Shown here in pieces: positions 44,849 to 54,619 of a DNA stretch of 55,412 nt (the stretch's first letter is position 1; each line of letters starts with the position of its first letter). The translations under genes were made by a program, and so were the position numbers. Origin of the DNA: Chara braunii (lineage: Eukaryota; Streptophyta; Charophyceae; Charales; Characeae). The stretch is from assembly GCA_003427395.1 (NCBI GenBank), contig BFEA01000072.1:2208789-2264200 (forward strand), in the 5' to 3' direction. The notes below the pieces were generated by a model. The model ran no database searches. It was not told the origin of the DNA and worked only from the letters and a program-made list of their open reading frames with translations.

Positions 44849-45607
44849 GCACTCACCCAAAAAAAACAAAAGTAAGAAAAAAGAAAAATCCAAGTAAAAT
44901 CTAAAAAGAAATCTAACAAAAAAAATCTAAACGAAATCTAACAAAAAAAGAAAAAAGGAAAAACTCTCTACAAAAATGGTCGCCCGTTTCTTCGGGCGCC
45001 TGCACGGTTTGTGGGACACTAAGTCCCCTTCTGGCGCTTTAGTTGTTATTATTATTTTATTTTTTTTTCCTTTTTTTTCTTTTTCCGTTGGCTAAGGCCA
45101 ACGGTCGCGTCGTTTCGCCCTGATGGCGCCATCGTACAAGAACAAAGACCTAAACTTTTTGAACCTGGAGTCGTCGACGCAGCATGACATCGACGTCTGT
45201 GCGGGATAGCGGTAGTTGGCACTGTCATCCGCGGTTTTCAACGAGGCACAGTAGTGTGTGGTCATGGGGAAACTAAAGTTAAACCTAGTCTACCTATAAT
45301 AAGCTCGAGCGGCTTAACAGCCGTGCGATTCAGGGCCTAAGCGGGCCAAAAAGAGGTCGTGGCGATAAGGTTGGACGGCGGCATGAAGCGATGATTTTTA
45401 GGGTCCACGGGATGTGCGCCGGGGACCAGGAGACGAAGGCGTCGAGGCTGGCTGAGTAGGGCAGCTGTTAAAGTTGTCAGCCGCCGACCCCGCCTGCCAG
45501 CCACGGCAGCAAGCCGGCTTAGCAGGCTCGGCCTGTTAGGCGTTGGGAAGTGGCCTGCTGGGCACTAGGAGACCTTCATATAGAAGGGCCACTCCTTTCC
45601 TGATGTG

Positions 45608-45703
45608 AAAAGGAGCTAGCCCAGTAGGTACCGTCGCCAGATTACCACCCCGCAGACATGAGGATCGAACCTGACAAACTGCACTACAGGGCTAGCTCCT
45701 TTT
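45608..45703. repeat. 15-bp perfect inverted repeat around a B-box-like motif
   Basis: aaaaggagctagccc (45608-45622) pairs exactly with 45689-45703. The loop contains ggatcgaacc (45662-45671), which on the minus strand is GGTTCGATCC, a perfect RNA polymerase III B-box word. No full tRNA cloverleaf can be drawn. Confidence 0.85.
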
Positions 45704-45731
45704 GGAGCAGCCCGAGACTTGACAAGGGGTG

Positions 45732-45784
45732 CGGCCGATTTTCGGCCGTGCGATCTTCGAGATCGTGCGGCTGAAATCAGCCGC
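45732..45784. repeat. Three consecutive perfect hairpins in 53 bp
   Basis: cggccga-ttt-tcggccg (45732-45748), cgatct-tcg-agatcg (45751-45765) and gcggctga-aa-tcagccgc (45767-45784) follow each other with 1-2 bp between. A related hairpin cggct-taac-agccg lies near 45310. Confidence 0.95.
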
Positions 45785-46134
45785 TCCGGGGTGATATGGC
45801 CCCTAGGTAAGGATGACACGCATAAACCGAGAAAGGGTTTAAATTTTATTTTTCTTATTTTGGGAAAAAAAAAAGGAAAAAAAAAAAAACTTACCTGTCC
45901 AGTAGCTGGACGCGAAAGCATCCAGATACGGGCGTGATGGAGACAGCAACAACGTCGAGGTAAGGAATTCTTTCCTGTTTTTTTGTATTCGTTTTTCTTT
46001 CGTCATAACGCAGGTATGAGTGAACTTTGGCAACATCAATCTCATTAAGTCCTCCAATTTAGCGAAAAAGGTCAGACAGCGTCCGACGTGGAAAAACACG
46101 GGCAGATACCCTTGTCAGGGTTTCTGCCCCGACA

Positions 46135-46340
46135 ACGCAATTCTCCTTCCTTTTTGGGGACGAATAGAACTGGTGCTCCAAAAGGAGACGAACTGGGCGT
46201 GATCCTCCAAAAGGAGACGAACTGGGCCTGATCCAACCTTTCTCAAGGAGCTCATCCAATTGCTTGCGCATCTCCTCTTAACTCCCTAGGGGACATCCTG
46301 TAAACTGCTCCCTTAGGAGTCATACTGCCAGGTTCTATTT
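46135..46340 (-). pseudogene. N-terminal part of copy 2 reverse transcriptase
   Basis: The minus strand encodes LRKQLDELLEKGWIRPSSSPFG and, after a 29-bp tandem duplication (46176-46204 and 46205-46233) that breaks the frame, APVLFVPKKEGELR, ending exactly at the insertion border. Together with 39907-39391 this is one RT gene. Confidence 0.9.
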
Positions 46341-46930
46341 CTATCCTATGCTGGATCGGCCGTCTTTAAACTCTTCCAGCAACTTGGCAATGGTTGGATC
46401 CATGGGGCTATCCTCTTCCTTAGGCTCAGTGACAGGTCTGATATAAGCTACGAAGACCTGATCCTCTAACTGCTCCTTTCGCACTAGTCGCCCAAACGCG
46501 GGAGCAGTGAGACAGCAATGTGCCAAGGAGTTGTCTACTCCAGACACATGAAACAGGCGGGCAGTCTTAACCTCGCCTGATGGACTAGGGAGCCTACAGT
46601 TATGCTCTCTCAAGTGGAGTGTGGCCCTTGCTGCCTCTCCCCAATCCATGCCTAGGACGATGTCAAAAGGAAGGTCATCCTGGTCGAGGAGAGTTAGGGA
46701 ATGGAGTACTTTCTCCACCTTCCCATCTTTCTCTAGGCGGAAATACGCCTGGACTCGCTCTACGTAGTCCTCAACACACACAGTGCGGTTGTCTGCGAGG
46801 ACACTATGGGGTCTTCCAACTTCTGGGCTTTTAACCCTAGCCTTAGCTTCTTCAGCGCTTTGCGGCTAATATAACAACGAGTAGCCCCTGAATCTATAAG
46901 GTCCCCTACTCTACTTTTGAAAACCTCTAC
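46341..46930 (-). pseudogene. Protease of copy 2 and PR-RT linker
   Basis: The active site LIDSGATRCYIS has Asp-Ser-Gly at 46886-46894. The second half, DIVLGMDWGEAARATLHLRE, and the linker VRKEQLEDQVFVAYIRPVTE follow in the frame 46341-46781. The halves are in different frames, with the break near 46790-46830. Otherwise this is closer to intact than copy 1. Confidence 0.85.
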
Positions 46931-47840
46931 ATCAACTAACACTAGTTGTCCTTTACTATCATTCTTCAATTTGGCCCAGGCAGGAATTCTCGCCTTCAAC
47001 TCTTCTGCCACGCCTGTGAGGGAAGTGACTAGAGAGATGCTAACACAAGCACTCTCTGGACAGCTCACTAGGTACGGGCCTGCAACCTCTGCCGAAGGCT
47101 CATGTGGTGTGGGAGTTTCTGTTCGTGCGTGCTCGCTTCCCCACATGGCCTCGTAGTAGGGGCAGTTGCAACCCCTACCGGCAGCTGCCTTTTGACTCCT
47201 GGGCAGCCCATCAGGCCTGTCTATACTTAGGACAATATTTAATAATATGGGCCGGGTCACTGCAATATATGCACTGCCCTTGGTCCATACGCTGTTGCCA
47301 AACTCTCTGGTCCAGGCCCAGATCTTCCCAAGGCCGGCCTTGTGGCCAACCTGGGTGCAACCCTCCTCTCCTTTGAGGTGACCCTCCACCTCGTCACGAC
47401 GGGGACTGACTGGGACCTTGACGATTTGGCGGGGGACCTTGACCCCTACCTCCCTCTTGGCGGCTCCTTTGACCGCCAACCCCCAGCGCGCCCGGTCCTT
47501 GACCTCCCGTGGCCTGGCCCCTTTGGCCCTGGCCTCCTCCTCTACTTTGCTGCCTCCCTTCAGCCACGACAGCATTATAGGTCCTCCCCTGGCCTACACT
47601 ACTGTCCTCCTCCTCAAGCCCCCACTCGATCTGACTGTAGGGGACTTCGTATGTACCACACTCGTCTAAAGTAAGGATCAAATGATCCTTTGCCCTAACC
47701 TGGCCAGATATGGTACGACCTTCCACTTTTTGCCCTTATCTAAGTCCTTATGCCAGAAAGTGGAAACTGGCATGGACCTCGCCTCAAACAGGACCACTTT
47801 TCTACGTAGCGCATCATACATGATGTTGGCCTGTTGGGTC
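46931..47840 (-). pseudogene. Gag C-terminal half of copy 2 with canonical zinc knuckle
   Basis: From upstream: DALRRKVVLFEARSMPVSTF, WHKDLDKGKKWK, a frame change, GTYEVPYSQIEWGLEEEDSS, a Gly/Gln/Arg-rich linker, then CIYCSDPAHIIKYC at 47232-47273 (CX2CX4HX4C), then EVAGPYLVSCPESACVSIS and the protease spacer. Capsid N-terminal sequence is absent because of the fusion at about 47840. Confidence 0.82.
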
Positions 47841-48240
47841 ATGAGTTTCCTAGGTATTCCTAATTCCTGTCCCAGCTCTGATGACTTAACCCAGATCCTT
47901 TCTCCTATCTGAAACATGGATGGCTATTTGTGCCTATTCTCAGATGCGACCATGGCATCATGAGCCTTTTTATGTACTCCACAGCCTGCTGTAGCAGCTG
48001 CTCATATTTGACAACAAATTCTATGTTGCCTGGCGTTGCAGTCGGCTGATTCTTATGTAGAAGAAAGTCAAGAGCTGATCGTGGCTTCCAACCAAGATGT
48101 AGCTGGGTGGGAGCCACCCCGGTAGTGCTATGCGCCACATTGTTGTACATGCTGGCCATGAGGGGTAACTTCTCATCCTAGTCATCCTGGCTGGGCTTAA
48201 TGTAATGCCTCAGCATGTGCTGCACAATCCGATTCATTTG
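47841..48240 (-). pseudogene. Integrase fragment of a third element fused to copy 2 gag
   Basis: The minus strand encodes LMASMYNNVAHSTTGVAPTQ, LHLGWKPRSALDFLLH, KYEQLLQQAVEYIK and IGERIWVKSSELGQELGIPR: the end of an integrase core and its downstream module. It ends in KLM at about 47840 and runs straight into gag. At 48241 it meets plus-strand DNA of another element. Confidence 0.8.
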
Positions 48241-49059
48241 CTTTGCTTAGGTGCCTCTGCTTGTGCTGAAGTGGAAGATGTTCCCTCGCCACTTAAGGAG
48301 TTGGCCGAAGCTATTGACTCACTTGTCACCGCGCAGACGCGTTTAGACCAAACAATACTATGTTCGTTAGATGTATCTGAAGCCTTCGAGGACTTACAGA
48401 TGGAGTGGAAGGAAGGAGACCCTCGTGAGTTTTGGGTGGCTATGTCGAAAGCTCCTAGAGGGAAGCACTTCGTTGTGGAGGTCAGTGTAGGTGGCCGCAA
48501 GTATGGTGCCTTCATAGATAATGGCTCCACGCAAAACTTCATAAGTCGTGACTTTGTTGAAAGGCTGCGTCTTGGGGGCTGGCTGCATCGGCCAAGTAGA
48601 TTTGTGGCTTCTACTTTAGCCAACGAGGAGCGCATGGTTGTCGATGACTACGTCAAGGACGTGGTCTGCACCTTTTCCTATGGAGGAGGGGAACTTAATC
48701 ATAAGATTTCGTCGTTGGTTAGCGACAACTTACCATTTGACATGCTTTTGGGTATGTACTACCTTGAGGTCGCCAAGTTGAAGTTTGTCTGGGACCGAAT
48801 CATGCTCAAGCATGTGCTGCCAGATGGGAGGACCGTCAGACTAGCTGAGTATAAGGCTAGCAGGTTAGTTGACTCCTATGGTTGCATGTTCACCTCTACG
48901 TTCTATAATTATTATAAACAGAACCAAGAGGAGGGTATGTACTTGGTTTTTGTTTTTGAGATAGGGGTGGCCGTTAAATCACCCCAGAGATCGAAGTTGT
49001 CGTTGCTAAATACCTGGATTTGTTTGAGGAGCCTTCGGGAGTTGTCGAGAATGCCATAA
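48241..49059 (+). pseudogene. Protease and linker of family C
   Basis: An open frame of 284 residues from 48205 includes a Gag-end segment (EAIDSLVTAQTRLDQTILCS), a protease with GRKYGAFIDNGSTQNFISRD (Asp-Asn-Gly at 48517-48525, where most relatives have Asp-Ser/Thr-Gly) and KISSLVSDNLPFDMLLGMYY. The Asn in the triplet may reduce or abolish activity. Confidence 0.8.
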
Positions 49060-49426
49060 AAATCATCCCAGGTAGTAAAACACCAAAGGGGAGGATCTAT
49101 GGGATGGCTCCGACCGAGTTAGGCGAACTTCGACAGTAGTAGAAAGAGCTTACGGAGAAGGGTTGGACACGACCTATCACATCTCCCTACGGATCACCAA
49201 TTTTATTTGTACCCAAGAAAGGGGGATTATCGAGTATGTGCGTTGATTATAGAGGCCTCAATGCTATCACCGTTAAAAAGGCAGAGCCTCTACTTCGCAT
49301 CGACAGCCTTTTGGATAGGGTACAGGGATGTAGCTACTTTACTAAGGTAGATCTAAAGTCCAACTACCATTTGATTGTGATTATACCGGAGGATCAGCAC
49401 AAAACCGCATTTCAGACCAGCTACGG
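49060..49426 (+). pseudogene. Reverse transcriptase start of family C, truncated
   Basis: Encodes AIKIIPGSKTPKGRIYGMAP, ELTEKGWTRPITSPYGSPIL, FVPKKGG, CVDYRGLNAITVKKAEPLLR, VDLKSNYH and HKTAFQTSYG, with a frame break and a stop (about 49138). It is cut where HYEF would follow. The catalytic YxDD part is missing. Confidence 0.85.
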
Positions 49427-50070
49427 AGTTGAGCGCATTGGTCTCGCAGCCTGACCCTTCCAGCCACGTCATGCAGGATTTTGCACTACTGTTTCACAAG
49501 GGAGCTTGTGCCGGTCCGGCCGAGTGCGCTAGCCGTACCTCTTGTGAGTCCCTACGACAAGATAGAGGTCGCGAGAAACAGCTTACCTCTGCCCAAGGGG
49601 TTGTGACCACCCTTGGGTAGAGGTAAGTTGTTTCTCGCGCATCGGTCTCGCAGCCTGGCCCTTCCAGCCACGTCACGTACGATTTTGCAGTACTGTTTCA
49701 CAAGGAAGCTTTCGCTGCTCCGACCGAGTGCGCCAACTGTACCTCTTGTGAATCCCTACGACAGGGTAGAGGTCGTGCGAGAAACAACTTACCTCTGCCC
49801 AAGGGGCTATGACCACCCTTGGACAGGCGTATTCCCGCCGAGCTACCGAACCACATGCGACAGGTACTCGAGTGCAATCGCAGAGGTGGCCCGGTCGAGG
49901 GCGTTTCTCGTTCGCTGTAGGGGGTACGCGCAATCAAACGCCTTAATCAGACCCGTGCGTGAACCGACGCTCCGGGGGCTGATCTCCCGAGCGTGGCTCT
50001 GCGCAGGTCGACTAGGACGTCCAATCTAACTACGCAGTACACTTTGCAGAATAAAACCAGACTCCGTACG
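49427..50070 (+). repeat. Second copy of the 6.2-kb element left end, with internal duplication
   Basis: Begins GTTGAGCGCATTGG immediately after the broken RT codon and follows the same order of blocks as 39908-40440. A 204-bp unit is tandemly duplicated (49433-49636 and 49637-about 49840). No right end with CGACA was found before the window ends. Confidence 0.7.
49571..49638. repeat. 28-bp near-perfect palindrome at the duplication junction
   Basis: Arm 49571-49598 (gcgagaaacagcttacctct then gcccaagg) and arm 49611-49638 are complementary at 26 of 28 positions with a 12-nt loop. The second duplicated unit keeps only the inner part of the hairpin. Confidence 0.95.
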
Positions 50071-53000
50071 TAAATGGCATCTAGCCCTTTTTTCATATTC
50101 GACCCACAACCTTTTGACAACAGAGATGGACGAGTGTTGCACGTGAGACTCTGAATAAATCTCGTGGTGACGTAGACGTTGTGATACCGACTAGCCATGC
50201 ATGAACGCACAAGCAATCACAATGATGGCGTACTATATGGTACTCATGACTAAGCGGTCCTCAATGATTTTGGGGATCGCTTTCGACGCTAAAGTGTTGG
50301 CTGACACGTCTTGACAGATTAATCTTTTGACGCTAGACGATTGCGAGTCGATTGCACGACCTACCCTCGTCTGCACCCTGCACGAGTGAGCGGTAGGCCG
50401 GCTTCGATTCTTTGTGGTGGTGGGACGCCCTCGACCTATGGGTTAGGACTCCATCTTCGGAGGCCTTCGAACAGGTCAAGGCGTTTGACTTGACAACTGC
50501 AACGGACTTCAACGTGCAACTATAATCATCTAAAAAACAAGAATAAAAAGGGATCTCCCTTTTCACTCAATACGAATCTGCTCAATCCTTACGCACGGTC
50601 AAAGTAGACCGCTCAGATACACAAAATATAATTATAACGAAGGTATAGGACACGAGGCGATCACTCTCACAAGCACAGTTGACGTCCTTTCAAATATAGA
50701 AATGATTGTAGGTAGGGTCAAATCCGGACTTCAACTCACAAAACATACGTGCAGTCGCATGCAGATTCAACATCGACAAACCACACATTACACGGGGTCA
50801 ACTTCAACCACTGTCTACATTGGCACCCCTTGCCTTATTCACACAAGTCCCAACTTTTGTCCAACCTTCCAGAAGAAATCAGTCGGTCCTTTTTAAATGG
50901 CCATTTAATAAAAGTCCGGGTAAAAACCCAAAAAAACAATTCAACCCATAGGGGCTAAGGCCTTAGGTTGAGTTACGAGAATGAGTTTGAAGTTGAATCG
51001 TAGACCGTGTTACCAAAAGATAACAGAAGTTGTTGATCCTTGTAGGATTGGACTGATCTTAGTCAAGCCTTGAATCAAAATGATCGAAGAGGACCTATAA
51101 CACAACACAGGTTAGTACCCAAGCTAAACTCTTTACGTGAATGAGGAATGAAATCCCATATCACATCTTGTTTAATTTTTCGCACGACTTAAGTTTAACA
51201 CCTATATCTACATGACGTCAGAAATTAGGGAAACTTTCGGCAACATCTCCCCTATACAGGGTGGATCGCCAAAGGTTTTCCTACCAAATATAATCTAACT
51301 CTTCGAAACTAGAAAGATTTTAGCAACACTTTTGAAATTTAAAAAACGACTTTTCACTTTCAGAGTAAAAAAAAAATTCTAACTCTTTGATTTAGTAAAA
51401 ATTTGGGCAGCACTTGCTTCGGAGTAGGTTTCCTAGATTTATGCTAAGTCAGGTAAAATTTAAAAGAAATAATTTGAATTTTTTGTTGAGACCAAAATTT
51501 AAACCACCGCTACCCTCGATGGCGAAAAGTTTGCTTTCCGGTTAGTTAGGGCCGGGTTTGTCGGGAGGTCGGCGACTCGTAGTCTGAAAAATAAATAAAA
51601 GGAAAAAGAAAAAAACTTCTCCTACATTGGCTGGCGCTGTGATTGTCGACTCTCCCCTAAAAACGCGCTGGACAGACATCCATAAAAACGGCGTCGTCCG
51701 TCAGTTGCTTGCGGGCATGCCGAAAAAACAATGGGCAACTCAAAAAAACGAATGTTCTTGTATTTATGTGAAATATTCACTCACCTGGAGTTGTAGCGAA
51801 GTTTATTTTTCTTCGTGTATTTGTTTATTTTTGCGCTCTTGTCTCTCTGTAGGGTATAGAGGTACATAGCCCTTCACAAGTTGGGGCAAGCTTCAAACCC
51901 CTTCAGAGGTCGTGACAGTTATTGCTACCGGTAGCATAAAATGCCTTTTTGAAAACCGCCCTACCGGTCACCCTCAGTTTCGATGTCGAGGATAGTGGTG
52001 GTTTAACTATTTAGATTTGTAGACATTTCGGCAGCACTTCCCCTAATGAAAGTGCCTTTCCAAAATTTATACATTCCAAAAAATTAATTATGACCTGGCC
52101 TACCAGACCCGCACGGGCCCGGCCGCTCAGTCAGGCAGCCGGACCATTGCGACTTGGACCCTCTTGCCCGGGTCACCCGAGCGTGTAAAAAAAAGAGTCA
52201 AAACTTCTTTTTTTTTCCCCTTGATCATGGGGCATTTTTGCACCCTCCGAGAGGAACCCGAATCTGTTTTTTCTTTTTTTTTTTGGTTCATGTCGTTTTG
52301 GAGGGATTGGGGTGGGCGGGGGAGGGGGGGGGAGGAGGGCCTTAAAGGGGCTTGAAAGGGGTTGGAAGGCCTTTAAAGAGGTGAAATGATTTTTGTTACA
52401 TTATTTTATTTTTTATTTCAATTTTTGTGAAGACTTTAAAAGTGGTCCTCAACCAAAAGTTGTTCAGTTTGTTATTCTGCACAACATACTTTTTTTTCAA
52501 AAATATTTCGATTTGTTTAATTTTTTTCGTGGGATATGGGCTGGGACTCGCCCCAGCCGAGTTGCCCGACCGGGCGTCCTGGGCAGGTCTCGTGCGAGCT
52601 TTGGGGACCCGGGCGGCACGGCCGGTAGCCCAGATTTTGACTTTACAAAGCCAAATTTTGAGTAACTCCCTGATTTAGCAAAAAATTAGGTAGCACTTCC
52701 TAGACATAAAGCCAGGTATATATCTCAGACAAAAGTTTACTTTTGTCAAGACAAATTAAGACAAATTTAAACAACTCCTTGGATTTGTAGAAATTTGGGC
52801 AGCACTTCCTTTAGTGAAAGTGTCTCTCCAAAAAAAAAAATTGAACTAGTGCTTATAGCTCCAGCGCATGCAACCAAGGTAAGTCTCTTACCAAAAATCC
52901 CAAGTTGTTTTCTCATAACATAGTTTATTGATCTTCCAAATGATTAACCATTTACCCATCTTACATATGGCATGACGCTTGACCATTATGCTTAGAAACA

Positions 53001-54010
53001 ATGTCCAACATGCCTTAGGTTATACATGAACATGTTGAACAACTACTCTTCTTTTCTTTGGGCATATGACTAGACCATTCTACTTAGAAACAAGGTTTAG
53101 TTTCCTTGAACTGTTTAAATATCCAAAATTTAGGTTATTCTTTGACTTGTCTTCTGAAATGGGCAGGGGATTGAACTATTATGCTTATAAGCAATGTTCA
53201 GCTCGCCCAATTTACTTCCAATTAAACTCTCGACTTTAGTTCTCTTCTTAGTGATATGGCTTAAGCGAAACCATTTGCTTGGAAAACAAACAAGAAACAT
53301 AGCACTGGGTCATTCTGCTAAAAACAATGCCCAACCTTTGATCGACCCAGTCAGACGCAAGCAATACCACCTTCCTCCTACCTTCCCGCAATTCATCCCT
53401 TAGTCTGGTTTCAATCACAAGACAAAATTGAGGTTCATGCGTGCATTCCTTCTCTTCGTCTGATTGGGTTCTGAAAAGAAAACAAATTGTTGGGATGCAT
53501 GCACACATATATCATCAAACTAGACAGATGTACACATAGGGGATCGGTGGGCTCACACAAAGAAAGCACTCGTTACCTGACAGTTCTCTGCCTCTAGAAC
53601 CTCGCCTAGGTTTTGGCAGAGCTCCCGCAATCGGTGGGGCGAACCTCCCACAGAGGCCTTGGCCCGGGTTACGAGTTTCCAATCCCGCCTGTCGCCTTCC
53701 TCTCGTAGCTAATAGATTAGACTGAGACTAAGAAGGACGAAAGGAGAAACACTAAGTCAATCAGATTCGGGAGGGGTACTTTCAGACTCCCGTGAGAGGA
53801 CCTTGAATTCTTCAAACGCTTGAGGGCCCCACAATGGTGGCCAAATGTGCAGTAGGATGGCCAGACTGTGGCCAAAACGTAGAGTAATTAGCACTCCGGC
53901 TGACCCCCAAGTCGCAGCGGTAACCACCCTTGCAGAGCTTGAGCACTACTCTAGGTTGCTGTATCATTACTTCTGACCATAACCCAGCTATGCAGCCTAA
54001 AAAGGCTGCG

Positions 54011-54045
54011 TTCGAATAAAGCACACACCCTGTGCTTTATTCGAA
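54011..54045. repeat. Perfect 15-bp palindrome with AATAAA on both strands
   Basis: ttcgaataaagcaca (54011-54025), loop caccc, tgtgctttattcgaa (54031-54045). AATAAA is at 54015-54020 on the plus strand and 54036-54041 on the minus strand. Confidence 0.97.
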
Positions 54046-54619
54046 TGTGGGATACAATCATTCTGCACGACCTAGATGCATAGCAGCATCGATGCTGTAG
54101 TGAGGTACAATCAGCAACGTCCAGCCACAAGCTCCGCAAAATGCAGCGAAATGCGGCAATGCACAGTGATTTGCAGCGAAGCTACAACACTATGGCAACA
54201 AGAATTTGCATAGCATTGACGCAGTCAAAAGCGCGGCACTAAGGGTAGCAAGGCACAACAGTGCCCAGTTTAGCACTAACAAAATTTTGGCAATGCACTG
54301 TAGCTGTAACAGTCAAACTGCACAGCATCAATTTGTCGGGACGACAACAACAATATTAGTGCACACAACAGTTGCCCGTGTCGACTTGGAACCCAACAGT
54401 CTGACATCAATAAGAATATCGAGACACGGACGCTTGCATCAATTGAGGGAAGGGAGTGGGTAAAGGGACACATGCTTCGCTGTGTGGGACGAGTTTGGGG
54501 GAAGTCAGGCGGGGGGGGCTTAAAGGCACTACACAATGGCGCAGCCATGTGACTCTATTGTTTTATTCATTTTCTCCTTCTTTTCGTTTTCTTATTTTGT
54601 GTGTGTGTGTGAGAGATAG

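Larger units (their letters stand above)
39908..46134. mobile_element. 6227-bp inserted element with TG...CA ends, type unknown
   Basis: The insertion starts TGTCGAGCGCATCGG and ends GCCCCGACA, giving a 5-bp terminal inverted repeat TGTCG/CGACA, and it is flanked by acgc. These are the hallmarks of an integrase-type insertion. I could not find terminal direct repeats: the right 700 bp do not resemble the left 500 bp, so it is either an LTR element with one LTR replaced, a composite, or a different class. Inside are an unknown minus-strand coding module (40989-42093), 54-bp tandem repeats, an assembly gap and a hairpin cluster. A relative of the left end is at 49427-50070. The gap means the interior may be incomplete. 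Confidence 0.75.
36344..47840 (-). mobile_element. Ty3/gypsy chromovirus, family A copy 2, split by a 6.2-kb insertion, 5' end lost
   Basis: The minus strand runs from gag (47840) through the zinc knuckle, protease and N-terminal RT (46135-46340), then a nested insertion (39908-46134), then the rest of RT, RNase H, an intact integrase and a 919-bp 3' LTR. The 5' LTR, leader and N-terminal Gag are missing because gag is fused at 47840 to another integrase fragment. Wording matches copy 1 throughout. Confidence 0.9.
48241..49426 (+). mobile_element. Ty3/gypsy fragment, family C, protease to RT
   Basis: Plus-strand pol fragment bounded on the left by the flipped integrase piece and on the right by the relative of the 6.2-kb element end. 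The residue pattern differs from families A and B. The missing half of RT does not occur within the window. Confidence 0.85.

Noticed and set aside
45608-45703. Possible tRNA gene on the minus strand
   Set aside because: A perfect B-box word is present but the A-box-like word is too close and no cloverleaf forms.
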